Shown here: piece after piece, positions 27,576 to 36,957 of the stretch
Position numbering within the stretch: the stretch's first letter is position 1
Layout: every line of letters begins with the position of its first letter
The notes under the pieces: generated by a model
Told to the model about the DNA's origin: nothing
The model's database searches: none
What the model saw: only the letters and a program-made list of their open reading frames with translations
Made by a program: the position numbers and the translations under genes
Assembly: GCF_000300195.1 (NCBI RefSeq)
Contig: NZ_AMQH01000002.1
Span: 186,001 to 250,000, forward strand
DNA length: 64,000 nucleotides
Source: Clostridium tunisiense TJ
Lineage (GTDB): Bacteria > Bacillota > Clostridia > Clostridiales > Clostridiaceae
Direction of reading: 5' to 3'

Positions 27576-28805
27576 CTATTCTATTTTAAGACTTGCCTTC
27601 ATATTTTGACCATTTCTCACAAATTCTATTTCAATGGTATCTCCATCTTTATGAGTATCTTTAATTTTATTTAACTCTTCAACAGTTTCAACCTTCTTGC
27701 CATCAAACTTTGTAATAACATCTCCTGGTTGAAGTCCACCCTTTTGAGCTATACTAAAATTAGCTACATTAGTAATATATACTCCTACAGGCACCTTATA
27801 CTTTTCAGCTAATTCCTTCGTTACATTTTGAACTGTTATTCCAAGAGTTATTTTTTGTTTTACTAAGTTTTCTAATTTTGTAGTTACATCATTAATTGGT
27901 ATAGAAAAGCCTATCCCTTCTATTCCATTACCACTTAGTTTTGCTGTATTAATTCCAACTACTTCTCCTCTAGCATTTATTAAAGGTCCTCCACTATTTC
28001 CAGGATTTATAGCTGTATCAGTTTGAATTAAATTCATCTTCTTTCCATCTATTTCTACATCTCTACTTACTGCACTTACAATTCCTGTAGTAACAGAGCC
28101 CAAATATTCTTTTCCTAGAGGATTACCAATTGCTACAACTTGTTCCCCTACTTGTAAACTTTCTGAATCTCCTAAGGTAGCAACTGCTGGAAGTTCTACT
28201 TTATCTGTAATTTTTAAAACCGCTAAGTCTGCTTCTTGATTATAGTTTACGATCTTAGCATTAACTTCCTTTCCATTATTAAATATTACCTTTACTTGAT
28301 TAGCCCCTGAGATTACATGAAAGTTTGTTAAAACATATCCCTCTTCTGAGAATATAAATCCTGATCCTATACCCTCCTGAGGTTCCATATTGAATCCAAA
28401 TATGCTTGTTGAAACAGATTTAGTTGAAACTCCTACTACTGCTGGAGAAACTTTAGTCACTATCTCTGGTATATTTATACTACCTACAGCAGTAGGTGCC
28501 ACCACTGTATTCCCATTATTAGCACTCTTTTGCTGAGTTACTGGTGTATTTGTGTTTTTCATGGTGGTATATGTTACTGCTCCACCTACTGCCCCTCCTA
28601 GTAAAGAGCAAATAAGTGCTACTGCCACCACAGAACCTAGTCTACCTGTTGTCCTTTTTCTTTTTATCTTAGGATCCGGATAAACATAAGGATTGTTATA
28701 AATTTCTGTATTTTTAAAGCTTCCATAGGTTGAGCTATCATAGTTCATATTATGATTTTCTGGCATAGTATTAAATTTATTATCTTTATTATTGAAGTTA
28801 TCCAT
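27576..28805 (-). CDS. HtrA/DegP-type membrane-anchored serine protease with PDZ domain
   Basis: A 409-residue S1C protease. A cytoplasmic, Asn-rich N-terminus of about 55 residues precedes one membrane span (about 57-80), then the trypsin-like domain with catalytic His163 (TNFHVISG), Asp193 (EADLAVLKI) and Ser271 (NPGNSGGPL). The C-terminal PDZ domain (about 320-409) includes VGVYITNVANFSIAQKGGLQ and GDVITKFDGKKV. This is the architecture of HtrA/YkdA/YyxA envelope quality-control proteases. The gene is monocistronic. Regulation by a CssRS-like system is possible, but no operator was recognised. Confidence 0.95.
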   Translation of the reverse strand: MDNFNNKDNKFNTMPENHNMNYDSSTYGSFKNTEIYNNPYVYPDPKIKRKRTTGRLGSVVAVALICSLLGGAVGGAVTYTTMKNTNTPVTQQKSANNGNTVVAPTAVGSINIPEIVTKVSPAVVGVSTKSVSTSIFGFNMEPQEGIGSGFIFSEEGYVLTNFHVISGANQVKVIFNNGKEVNAKIVNYNQEADLAVLKITDKVELPAVATLGDSESLQVGEQVVAIGNPLGKEYLGSVTTGIVSAVSRDVEIDGKKMNLIQTDTAINPGNSGGPLINARGEVVGINTAKLSGNGIEGIGFSIPINDVTTKLENLVKQKITLGITVQNVTKELAEKYKVPVGVYITNVANFSIAQKGGLQPGDVITKFDGKKVETVEELNKIKDTHKDGDTIEIEFVRNGQNMKASLKIE

Positions 28806-29120
28806 TTTTAAATCCTCCCTTAATTAAATCTCCCTATAACTATATTATCTCCATTTATGTGTCAATTCAGTGGCGACTTTGTGAAAAATTTTAAAATTAA
28901 ATGTATTTATCACTATGTTTATGTCATAATTATTTTGTATTAAATTTAAACTATATAGGTTTAATCTACTTTTATATAAATTTCTTAGTACTTTTAGTCT
29001 ATGAGTTTAAATAGTAAATTATTTGCTTGCAATAATATTTCTTGACTACTTAGCTTAATTGCATTCCTTCAGCAAATTCTAGTATGTGAAATCTCTATTA
29101 ATTTAAAGGAGCTGAATATA
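28806..29120. other. 315-base divergent promoter region
   Basis: Lies between the divergent HtrA and DMT transporter genes and must hold both promoters. It contains the 23-nt motif shared with 20682-20704 (here 28859-28881). No stable hairpin or coding frame was seen. Confidence 0.5.
28859..28881 (+). repeat. 23-nt motif shared with 20682-20704
   Basis: TGTGTCAATTCAGTGGCGAC and the bases that follow are the second copy of the motif. The copies are about 8.2 kb apart, same strand, in unrelated intergenic settings. Confidence 0.35.
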
Positions 29121-30038
29121 ATGTTTTATTTGATTTTAGCTATAATTTGTAGCTCTTCTATTGCATTAATTTTTAAATATACCGAAGGGAATAAGTTAAA
29201 CCGCTATGCAGTAACTTCTTCTAATTATTTCGTTGCATTTTCAGTAAGCATTACCATGTTTCTATGGAATAATTCTTTAAATTTTCCTTTAAGCTCTTCT
29301 CTACATAAGTTTAGCACAGAATTTTCCTCAGTGGTTCTTTCTAATAATAAATTATTTTCCTCTGAAGGTAGCTTTATTTGGGCAGTATTAGTAGGAGCTA
29401 TAGCTGGAATATTCTTTTTTCTCTCCTTTATTTATTATCAAAAGAGTGTAAGAGAAAATGGTGTTGGTCTTTCTGGAACCTTTGGAAAGCTTGGAATTCT
29501 TATACCAATGATTTTTTCAATTATCCTTTGGAATGAAATCCCAACAACTCTTCAGTGGACTGGTATAGCGTTATCTTTAGTTTCTATTATTATAGTAAAC
29601 CTATCCTTTAAAGATCTTTCTTCAAAGAGTTTTAATTCTACATTAGTGTTATTATTCATCTTCGGGGGTATGGCGGAGTTTTCCAATAAAATATTTCAAA
29701 AATATTCTATAACAGAGTATAAAGACTTATTCTTATTTTTTGTCTTCCTAGTAGCCTTTCTTATTAGTATCTATTTTACTATTAAAGAAAAGAAAAAGGT
29801 TTCTGGAAATGATATACTACTAGGTATTATCGTAGGAATTCCTAACTTATTTTCTTCTTATTTTTTAATTCTTGCACTAAATTATATAAATACCTCTGTA
29901 GCCTTTCCAATATATAGTGCTGGAAGCATACTGCTAATCAATTTAGGTGGCTTTGTGTTGTTCAAAGAAAGACTTTCTAGAAAAGATACCTTTGCCGTAA
30001 TAATGACTCTAATTGCCCTTATATTAATTAATATGTAA
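29121..30038 (+). CDS. DMT superfamily (EamA-like) transporter
   Basis: A 305-residue integral membrane protein with about ten hydrophobic spans in two halves, the drug/metabolite transporter layout. The first half starts YLILAIICSSSIALIFKYTEG. The internal NGVGLSGTFGKLGILIPMIF and the late SVAFPIYSAGSILLINLGGF are equivalent EamA segments. The substrate is unknown. The last 20 codons and the stop lie inside the first unit of the 289-bp tandem duplication at 29977-30555, so a second, non-functional copy of the 3' end follows at 30267-30328. AAAGGAGCTGAATATA is the ribosome binding site. Confidence 0.88.
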   Translation: MFYLILAIICSSSIALIFKYTEGNKLNRYAVTSSNYFVAFSVSITMFLWNNSLNFPLSSSLHKFSTEFSSVVLSNNKLFSSEGSFIWAVLVGAIAGIFFFLSFIYYQKSVRENGVGLSGTFGKLGILIPMIFSIILWNEIPTTLQWTGIALSLVSIIIVNLSFKDLSSKSFNSTLVLLFIFGGMAEFSNKIFQKYSITEYKDLFLFFVFLVAFLISIYFTIKEKKKVSGNDILLGIIVGIPNLFSSYFLILALNYINTSVAFPIYSAGSILLINLGGFVLFKERLSRKDTFAVIMTLIALILINM

Positions 30039-30265
30039 CTCTATATATATTTAAGCTGTTATATCTATAATAAAAGAAATGCTGATATCTAAATATATCA
30101 GCATTTCTTTTATTATAGATATTATATGTGTGCTTATAAACCAAACTTACTTTGAAAACACATTTTTCATTAATTTCTCTATACACCTAAGAACTAAATT
30201 GTTTTATATCTAATTATGTTTGCATGAGTTAATGGAAGGCTATTATCATCGGCTTCTGCATCTCC
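29977..30265. repeat. 289-bp tandem duplication, unit 1
   Basis: Identical by eye to 30267-30555, with one extra base (30266) between the units. Unit 1 carries the functional 3' end of the DMT transporter gene, a terminator hairpin, and a detached copy of the last 72 bases of the gene at 30484. Confidence 0.95.
30062..30120. terminator. Long bidirectional terminator, copy 1
   Basis: ATCTATAATAAAAGAAATGC (from 30063) pairs with the complementary arm ending near 30120, about 25 pairs around a small loop. It lies in unit 1 of the duplication. Confidence 0.85.
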
Positions 30266-30266
30266 C

Positions 30267-30555
30267 CTAGAAAAGATACCTTTGCCGTAATAATGACTCT
30301 AATTGCCCTTATATTAATTAATATGTAACTCTATATATATTTAAGCTGTTATATCTATAATAAAAGAAATGCTGATATCTAAATATATCAGCATTTCTTT
30401 TATTATAGATATTATATGTGTGCTTATAAACCAAACTTACTTTGAAAACACATTTTTCATTAATTTCTCTATACACCTAAGAACTAAATTGTTTTATATC
30501 TAATTATGTTTGCATGAGTTAATGGAAGGCTATTATCATCGGCTTCTGCATCTCC
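30267..30555. repeat. 289-bp tandem duplication, unit 2
   Basis: A perfect second unit. It holds a detached copy of the last 62 bases of the DMT gene, a second copy of the terminator, and the functional 3' end of the minus-strand gene 30484-30981. The duplication left both convergent genes intact. Confidence 0.95.
30352..30410. terminator. Long bidirectional terminator, copy 2
   Basis: Exact copy of the 30062-30120 hairpin shifted by 290 bases. The convergent gene pair therefore has two identical terminators in series. Confidence 0.85.
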
Positions 30556-30981
30556 ATTATTAACCATTAAGTTAACTCCAAGTTCTGATGCATACTCTTC
30601 CTGTCCCATGGATTTATTATTGTTCATAGATGAAAAATCTTTATTGTTTTGGCAGGTTCCATTATAATCATAGTTATCTCTATCATATCCAAAAGTCATT
30701 TCATCTCTAAGCTCTACGTTTTCGTAGTCATCCCTAAGATTATCAAAAGTAATTTCCTCTGCAAACTCATTTTCAAATATATCTACTCTATTATCAAAGT
30801 TATTATGAGAATGGTATGGAGTACCATTAGATGTGGAAGTTTCACTTGTCATCTGTGCCTGATTATTAGCTTCATCAACTTTCTCCCAAGCTGATTCAAC
30901 ACCTGGATGAGCAACTCTAAAATCCCCAAAATAATTATGCTTGTTAGATGGATATATTGGACTTGATTTTTTATTAGCCAT
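30484..30981 (-). CDS. Hypothetical acidic, Asn/Asp-rich protein
   Basis: 165 residues, with no domain that I recognise. The N-terminus (MANKKSSPIYPSNKHNYFGD) looks ordered. The middle is acidic and rich in Asn, Asp and Glu, with short motifs such as NLRDDYENVELRDEMTFGYD. The C-terminus ends LPLTHANIIRYKTI. No signal peptide, membrane segment or cysteine motif is present. The composition suggests a flexible cytosolic protein. I chose the ATG at 30981, since GAGGAGGGAAATT precedes it. The last 24 codons lie in unit 2 of the tandem duplication. Confidence 0.75.
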   Translation of the reverse strand: MANKKSSPIYPSNKHNYFGDFRVAHPGVESAWEKVDEANNQAQMTSETSTSNGTPYHSHNNFDNRVDIFENEFAEEITFDNLRDDYENVELRDEMTFGYDRDNYDYNGTCQNNKDFSSMNNNKSMGQEEYASELGVNLMVNNGDAEADDNSLPLTHANIIRYKTI

Positions 30982-31345
30982 AATTTCCCTCCTCAAAATC
31001 TTTATATTTATAGGTTGCTTGAATTTGAGAGAAATTATGTATATTTTATAAGCTTAAAGCAATAATATTTTTTTATCTTTGTTAAGAACTTTAAATCTGG
31101 AGGCTTATCATAGAAATATTTTTAAATACAGTAATATCTATGTAAGTTTATATGAATTACTCTAAATTTGTCACTGGAAGTCGGAAAAAATGTGTTTGCA
31201 AAATTCATAATTTTGTAACAATTGCTTTGAAAGTATGTTATAATTTTATTAATAATACAAATTATTTACTAATAATTATTTCTTTATTATATGTGTATGA
31301 CATTTATTTCTATTCTCAATATAAAGTTATAGGTGGTGAGTAATT
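30982..31345. other. 364-base divergent promoter region
   Basis: Between the acidic protein gene (minus) and the histidine kinase gene (plus). Very AT-rich. Frames present are short and lack ribosome binding sites. AGGTGGTGAG at 31331-31340 is the kinase gene Shine-Dalgarno sequence. Confidence 0.5.
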
Positions 31346-33367
31346 TTGAAAAACTTATTAGTTTTTGCAAAAAAATTTTTACTTCAAGCTTTTTTAGTTC
31401 TCCTAATCTTATTTCTAGCCTGGGGAGTAAGCATTAAAAATTATTTTTTATTTCACTCCGTCATTGAAATTATTACCATAGCAGCAGGTTTTAGTGCTAT
31501 GCTAGTTTCCATAAAAACTCATAATATGAGCAATAATGATTTTTTCCGCTTTCTTGGTATAACCTCTGGCTTTGCCATGGTTATTACTCTAATCCATGTC
31601 ATCACATATAAAGGCGCTGCTATATTTACAACAGATCCAAATATCCCTACTCAGCTTTATATCTTTTATAAATACTATGAGTGTATCTCTCTAATATTTG
31701 CTTTTTATTTTATTAGTAATAAACTCAACATTAAAAAAGTTATTATTTCAAATCTTATATTCATAGTTATTTTTATATGGACTATACTCTTTTCAAACTT
31801 TTTTCCTGATTGCTATAATGAAGTCACAGGTTTAACTTTTTTTAAGATTTTTAGTGAGTTCCTATTTTGTATATCCTATATAATTATATTAATTTTCCTT
31901 AAATTTCAAACCCTTGAAGTTTCAAAGTACAAGCTTAATTTAATATCAATTTCTATAATATTTAAGCTTACGAGTAGCCTATGTTTTTCTTTTTATACAG
32001 ATGTATATGGTAGATTTAATTTTGCTGGCCACATTTTTAACTTTATATCTTATTGTCTATTTTACACCGCTTTGTTTAAAGGTGTAATAATTGATCCTTA
32101 TGAAAGCCTAGTTGAAAAATTAACAGCTAAAACCAATGAGTTAGAAATTGCTAATAAGCACCTTATAGCTGCAAAGTTAAAGATAGAAAAGGACTATAAA
32201 TACAATGAAAAACTTATCAACTTTCTTCCAGATGGAATATTAATATTAGAACATGAAAAAATAATCTATTCTAATAAAAGGTTTATGGACATGTTCCACT
32301 TAACAAGCCTAAAAGACATTCTAGGAAAGGATATCTTTAGTATTATAGATAAGTCCTATCATCCACTATTGTTTAGCAGACTCAATGCATTAGATAAAAA
32401 TATACTCCTCTCACCTGTAGATTATGAAATTCAGATTAACAATAAAAAAATCTTTGCTGAGGTATGTTCCTTATTTACAACCTATCAGGGAAGTGAACAA
32501 CTAATTATGGCAATCAGAGATATCAGTGATAAAAAGAGAGCTGAGGATATGTCTCTTAAGCTTCTGGAAATAGAAAAAGCAGAAGAGCTTAAAAATGAAT
32601 TTTTTATAAACCTATCTCATGAGCTTAAAACTCCTATTAATGTAATGTATTCTGCTATTCAGCTTCAATCTATTTATTTGAATGATCCTGTTTCAATCTC
32701 TAAGTACAACGATTTAATGAAAAAGAATTGTTTAAGGTTAATAAGATTATCAGATAACATGCTTGATATTACTAAAATTCAGTCAGGTTTCTTAAAGCCC
32801 AAACTTATAGTTGAGAATATAGTTCCAGTTATTGAAAATATATCTTTGTCTATTATTGATTATTTACAATTTAAAAACCTTAATCTAGTTTTCGATACAG
32901 AGTATGAAGAGCTTTATTCTAAATTCGATAGGAGTCTGCTAGAGAGAATACTATTAAACCTTTTATCCAACTCAATTAAGTATGGTAAAGAAAATGGTCA
33001 TATATATGTTAATATCTATACTGAAGAAGAAGATACTATAGCTATATCCATAAAAGATGATGGTATAGGTATGCAATTAGAAGATCAAAAAAAGATATTT
33101 ATGAGATTACAAAAGCTTGATAATTCATTATCTAGAAATACTGAAGGAAGTGGTGTAGGCTTATTCTTGGTTAAATCTTTTACTGAAATTCAACATGGAA
33201 CTATTAGCTTTACAAGTAAACCTGATGAAGGTACTGAATTCATTATTAGATTCTCTCGGATTTATGAATATGAAGAAGTTTGCGCTACTATTGATAATTC
33301 AGATGTATCAACCTTCAAAGATACCATGGAAAAGGTTGCCATAGAATTCTCCGATATATACACCTAA
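31346..33367 (+). CDS. MASE3-PAS sensor histidine kinase
   Basis: A 673-residue membrane histidine kinase. Residues 1-250 hold about seven membrane spans matching the MASE3 sensory domain. A helical linker (252-290) leads to a PAS domain (about 290-395, from INFLPDGILILEHEKII). The HisKA helix has the phospho-accepting His425 in NLSHELKTPIN, and the HATPase domain shows NLLSNSIKYG, DDGIGM and GSGVGLFLV. No response regulator gene lies beside it, so it is an orphan. The start is TTG, supported by AGGTGGTGAG five bases upstream. The stimulus is unknown. Confidence 0.93.
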   Translation: MKNLLVFAKKFLLQAFLVLLILFLAWGVSIKNYFLFHSVIEIITIAAGFSAMLVSIKTHNMSNNDFFRFLGITSGFAMVITLIHVITYKGAAIFTTDPNIPTQLYIFYKYYECISLIFAFYFISNKLNIKKVIISNLIFIVIFIWTILFSNFFPDCYNEVTGLTFFKIFSEFLFCISYIIILIFLKFQTLEVSKYKLNLISISIIFKLTSSLCFSFYTDVYGRFNFAGHIFNFISYCLFYTALFKGVIIDPYESLVEKLTAKTNELEIANKHLIAAKLKIEKDYKYNEKLINFLPDGILILEHEKIIYSNKRFMDMFHLTSLKDILGKDIFSIIDKSYHPLLFSRLNALDKNILLSPVDYEIQINNKKIFAEVCSLFTTYQGSEQLIMAIRDISDKKRAEDMSLKLLEIEKAEELKNEFFINLSHELKTPINVMYSAIQLQSIYLNDPVSISKYNDLMKKNCLRLIRLSDNMLDITKIQSGFLKPKLIVENIVPVIENISLSIIDYLQFKNLNLVFDTEYEELYSKFDRSLLERILLNLLSNSIKYGKENGHIYVNIYTEEEDTIAISIKDDGIGMQLEDQKKIFMRLQKLDNSLSRNTEGSGVGLFLVKSFTEIQHGTISFTSKPDEGTEFIIRFSRIYEYEEVCATIDNSDVSTFKDTMEKVAIEFSDIYT

Positions 33368-33451
33368 ATCTATAATTATTGAACCAAAATGTCTAATATA
33401 AATATTTAATAATGAAAGATTTTTCATGGCACATTGTACTTCCTAAAAGTA

Positions 33452-33489
33452 AAAATGCAAAGTTACTGAAATATGTAACTTTGCATTTT
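33452..33489. terminator. Bidirectional terminator between kinase gene and pepT
   Basis: AAAATGCAAAGTTAC (33452-33466) pairs with GTAACTTTGCATTTT (33475-33489). It separates convergent genes. Confidence 0.88.
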
Positions 33490-33508
33490 ATTTTTTATGT
33501 TAATAATC

Positions 33509-34729
33509 TTATTTATTTGTATAAAGCTCTATAATTTTAACAATTAATTCTACAGCCTTCTCTATTGACTCTGTTGGTACGAACTCAAACTTACCATGGA
33601 AGTTATGTCCGCCTGCAAATAAGTTTGGTGTTGGAAGTCCCATGTAAGATAATCTAGCACCATCAGTACCTCCTCTAATTGGAACTACCTTTGGAACTAT
33701 ATTTAATGCTTTCATTGCTTCTACTGCTGTATCAACAACATGCATTACTGGCTCAACTTTTTCTTTCATGTTATAGTAAGAATCTTTAACTGTAATTTCT
33801 ACAGTTCCCTCACCATACTTTTTATTTACTTCTTCAGCAATTCTTATTATATTTGCTTTTTTAGCTTCAAAACTGTCTTTGAAGAAATCTCTTATGATAT
33901 AAGACATTTCTGTTCTCTCAACAGAACCTGAGAAACCATTTAACATATAGAAGCCTTCATAACCTTCAGTATGTTCTGGTCTTTCATTAGCTGGTAACAT
34001 ACTATTTAGTTCCATTCCTATAAATTGAGAGTTAATCATTTTATTCTTTGCTGAACCTGGATGTACATTTCTTCCATTTATAACTATTTTAGCTGAAGCA
34101 GCGTTGAAGTTCTCATATTCTATTTCTCCAATTCCGCCACCATCTAAAGTATAAGCAAAATCAGCATTAAATTTTTCTACATCAAAGTGATCAGCTCCAG
34201 CACCTATTTCTTCATCTGGAGTAAATCCAACTCTAATAGTTCCATGTTTTATTTCTGGATTTTTAATTAAGTATTCCATAGCAGCAATAATTTCAGCTAT
34301 TCCAGCCTTATCATCTGCTCCTAAAAGACTGTTTCCATCAGTAGTTATTAAAGTTTTACCTATGTAATCCTTTAACTCTGGGAAATCTTTTGGTGAAAGA
34401 ACTGTAGTTTCATTTAATTTTATATCTCCACCATCATAGTTTTCAACAAATTGTGGATTAACATTAGCTCCTGAATAATCTGGAGCTGTGTCCATATGAG
34501 CAATAAATCCTATTGTTGGTATTTCTTTATCAGTATTTGCTGGTAATGTAGCCATTACGTATCCATTTTCATCTATAGTAACGTCGCTCATTCCAATTTC
34601 TTTTAACTCTTCTACTAACTTATTAGCAAGAACCATTTGTCCTGGAGTACTTGGAGTAACACCAGTTTCTGCATCTGATTTAGTATCATAAGCTACATAG
34701 CTTAAAAATCTTTCTACAACCTTTGACAT
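33509..34729 (-). CDS. pepT: Peptidase T (tripeptidase)
   Basis: A 406-residue M20B zinc aminotripeptidase that releases the N-terminal residue of tripeptides in the cytosol. Zinc-site motifs are [30 protein letters not shown] and [17 protein letters not shown], with a late [17 protein letters not shown]. Length is standard. It fits the peptide-based nutrition indicated by the rest of the window. It is monocistronic, convergent with the kinase gene. TAGGGATAGAT precedes the ATG. Confidence 0.97.
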   Translation of the reverse strand: MSKVVERFLSYVAYDTKSDAETGVTPSTPGQMVLANKLVEELKEIGMSDVTIDENGYVMATLPANTDKEIPTIGFIAHMDTAPDYSGANVNPQFVENYDGGDIKLNETTVLSPKDFPELKDYIGKTLITTDGNSLLGADDKAGIAEIIAAMEYLIKNPEIKHGTIRVGFTPDEEIGAGADHFDVEKFNADFAYTLDGGGIGEIEYENFNAASAKIVINGRNVHPGSAKNKMINSQFIGMELNSMLPANERPEHTEGYEGFYMLNGFSGSVERTEMSYIIRDFFKDSFEAKKANIIRIAEEVNKKYGEGTVEITVKDSYYNMKEKVEPVMHVVDTAVEAMKALNIVPKVVPIRGGTDGARLSYMGLPTPNLFAGGHNFHGKFEFVPTESIEKAVELIVKIIELYTNK

Positions 34730-34998
34730 ATCTATCCCTACCTTTACTTAAAAAATTTGCAAGTTTTAATATTATTATACTACCTTTTGTAAACATTCTC
34801 AATTTCTTTTGCAAAATTTAGTTAAATTTAATATTTTCTTGTAAGATTATATCTTTAAATCCTCCATTACTATTGTGCTGAAAACTTTCAATAAATATTA
34901 TAAATAATTCATATAAAAAAGTAGTAAACCTATATTTATAATTCAATTAAATTGGTATAATTTACTTGCAAGTATATATTTGATTGGAGGACTAAAAA

Positions 34999-35487
34999 AT
35001 GATAGATTTTACTAAAGGTTTAAGTTTCAATGAGTACTTAGAAAAACAGCACCAAAAATATGGAGATGTTCAGGATAAAGCTTACGAAACTACTGAACTT
35101 ACTACCCAAGCCAAAGATCTTGTAAAAGCATTAGATAAAACAATTCATGCTGCAGTTTTTACAGAAGGCTTTTGCCCTGACTGCATTGTTACTATACCAT
35201 TTATACAAAGAATGGCTGAGGAAAACCCAAATCTAAAACTGCACTTTATGCCTAGAACTGGCTTTGAATCCTTCCTTGAAGAAGCTGTTGGAGATGCAAG
35301 AATTCCAACTATCATAACCTTTGATGGGGATATGAACCCTAAAGGTGCTTATGTTGAAACTCCTAAAGCTTTAAGGGACAAAATGATAGGATTAAACAAT
35401 GAAGAAAAAAAATCTTTAGTTGTTGACTATAGAGCTGGAAAATATAATGATCTAGTAGAAAAAGATCTGCTGGAAATAATACTATAA
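34999..35487 (+). CDS. Thioredoxin-fold protein
   Basis: A 162-residue thioredoxin-like protein with a vicinal cysteine motif GFCPDC (Cys59, Cys62) at the expected place after a beta strand (AAVFTEG). It contains a cis-proline-type segment, ARIPTIITF, around residue 100. The N-terminal 50 residues are a helical extension (TKGLSFNEYLEKQHQKYGD). It resembles the BrxC/thioredoxin family proteins of Bacillus and Clostridium; the redox partner is unknown. It lacks a signal peptide. TTGGAGGACTAAAAA is the ribosome binding site. Confidence 0.88.
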   Translation: MIDFTKGLSFNEYLEKQHQKYGDVQDKAYETTELTTQAKDLVKALDKTIHAAVFTEGFCPDCIVTIPFIQRMAEENPNLKLHFMPRTGFESFLEEAVGDARIPTIITFDGDMNPKGAYVETPKALRDKMIGLNNEEKKSLVVDYRAGKYNDLVEKDLLEIIL

Positions 35488-35670
35488 ACTTTAAAGCATC
35501 CCATATTATAGGTAACAGAGTAAAACTTAATTTATACAATAGCCACTCTGGTTCCCTTAAGGCTTTTGTAGCTGAATAAAATACATTTTCACCTTAAAAG
35601 CCTATAAAGAGACTTTGAAGGATATTTTTATATCTTTTACAGTCTCTTTACTTGATTTTACATATAATAA

Positions 35671-35716
35671 AAGTTCCGTTAAAAATGTATTATACTTTTT
35701 AACGGAACTTCTTTTT
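35671..35716. terminator. Bidirectional terminator between thioredoxin-like gene and malic enzyme
   Basis: AAGTTCCGTTAAAAA (35671-35685) pairs with TTTTTAACGGAACTT (35696-35710), with T/A runs on both sides. Two weaker hairpins precede it: AGGCTTTT/AAAAGCCT at about 35562-35605, and AAAGAGACT/AGTCTCTTT at about 35605-35650. Confidence 0.88.
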
Positions 35717-35752
35717 TATATTTTGGCATAAGCATTTGATTTTGTTTAAACT

Positions 35753-36925
35753 TTAAATTCTACCAACACCAATTTCTCTAGCTATACGCATTACTTCTTT
35801 TGCAACTTCATCTGCGACTCTTTTATCTAATGCGTTAGGAATTATATATTCCTCATTTAATTCTTCTTTAGTAATTAAGCTAGCTATTGCTCTAGCTGCT
35901 GCAAGCTTCATATCCTCATTTATTTCCTTTGATCTCACTGCAAGGGCACCTTTAAATATTCCTGGGAATACTAATACGTTATTTATTTGGTTTGCAAAGT
36001 CAGATCTTCCTGTGGCAATAACTCTTGCTCCCCCTTTTTTAGCTTCTTCTGGCATTATCTCTGGAGTTGGATTTGCCATAGCAAATATTATTGCATCCTT
36101 ATTCATAGTTTTAACCTCTTCAGCTGTTAAAACTCCTGGAGCTGATACTCCAATGAATACATCTGCACCCTTTATGACTTCAGATAAACGTCCACTTTCC
36201 ATATCTTTATTAGTATCCACTGCAATTTCTTGTTGAGCTGGATTTAGCATATCAGCCCCCTTAAAGATTGCTCCTTGCCTATCACACATTATTATATTCT
36301 TAGCACCAGCATTAAGAAGTAATTTGCAAACAGCTATTCCTGCTGACCCTGCTCCATTTATAATAATTTTTACCTCTTCTATTTTTTTATTTACCACCTT
36401 TAAAGCATTGTATAATCCTGCTAACACTACTACTGCAGTACCATGCTGGTCATCATGAAAAACAGGTATATTAAGTTCTTCCTTTAATCTTTTTTCTATG
36501 TAAAAACATTCTGGAGCCTTTATGTCTTCTAGGTTTATTCCACCAAATACAGGCGCCATAAGTTTAACTGTTTTAATTATTTCTTCTGGATCCTCTGTAT
36601 CTAAACATATAGGAAATGCATCTACTCCTCCAAATTCCTTAAATAACAATGCTTTTCCTTCCATTACTGGAATTCCAGCCTCTGCTCCAATATTCCCAAG
36701 TCCTAATACTGCTGTACCATTTGATACAATTGCCACAGTATTCCCCTTGATAGTGTAATCATAAACCTTATCCTTATCCTCTGCAATTTCTATGCAAGGC
36801 TGAGCAACTCCTGGGGTATAAGCTATAGAAAGATCTTCTCTAGTTTCAACCTTAATCTTTCCTACAACTTCTAATTTCCCTCTCTTTTCTTTGTGCATTT
36901 TTAATGCCTCATCACCATATGACAT
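35753..36925 (-). CDS. NAD(P)-dependent malic enzyme
   Basis: A 390-residue short-form malic enzyme that decarboxylates malate to pyruvate and CO2. The N-terminal YGDEALKMHKEKRGKLEVVGK, the catalytic SIAYTPGVAQPC, the GLGNIGAEAGIPVMEGKALL segment, the FHDDQHGTAVV metal site, and the Rossmann motif IINGAGSAGIAVCKLL are all present. It links C4 acids to pyruvate. The nth gene lies 32 bases upstream on the same strand, so they may share a transcript. The ribosome binding site is GGAAGGTGTTAAGTT. Confidence 0.96.
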   Translation of the reverse strand: MSYGDEALKMHKEKRGKLEVVGKIKVETREDLSIAYTPGVAQPCIEIAEDKDKVYDYTIKGNTVAIVSNGTAVLGLGNIGAEAGIPVMEGKALLFKEFGGVDAFPICLDTEDPEEIIKTVKLMAPVFGGINLEDIKAPECFYIEKRLKEELNIPVFHDDQHGTAVVVLAGLYNALKVVNKKIEEVKIIINGAGSAGIAVCKLLLNAGAKNIIMCDRQGAIFKGADMLNPAQQEIAVDTNKDMESGRLSEVIKGADVFIGVSAPGVLTAEEVKTMNKDAIIFAMANPTPEIMPEEAKKGGARVIATGRSDFANQINNVLVFPGIFKGALAVRSKEINEDMKLAAARAIASLITKEELNEEYIIPNALDKRVADEVAKEVMRIAREIGVGRI

Positions 36926-36957
36926 AACTTAACACCTTCCTAAAAAAAATTTTATCT

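Noticed and set aside
31152-31343. A 63-codon plus-strand frame upstream of the histidine kinase.
   Set aside because: No ribosome binding site, unconvincing composition, and position in the promoter region.
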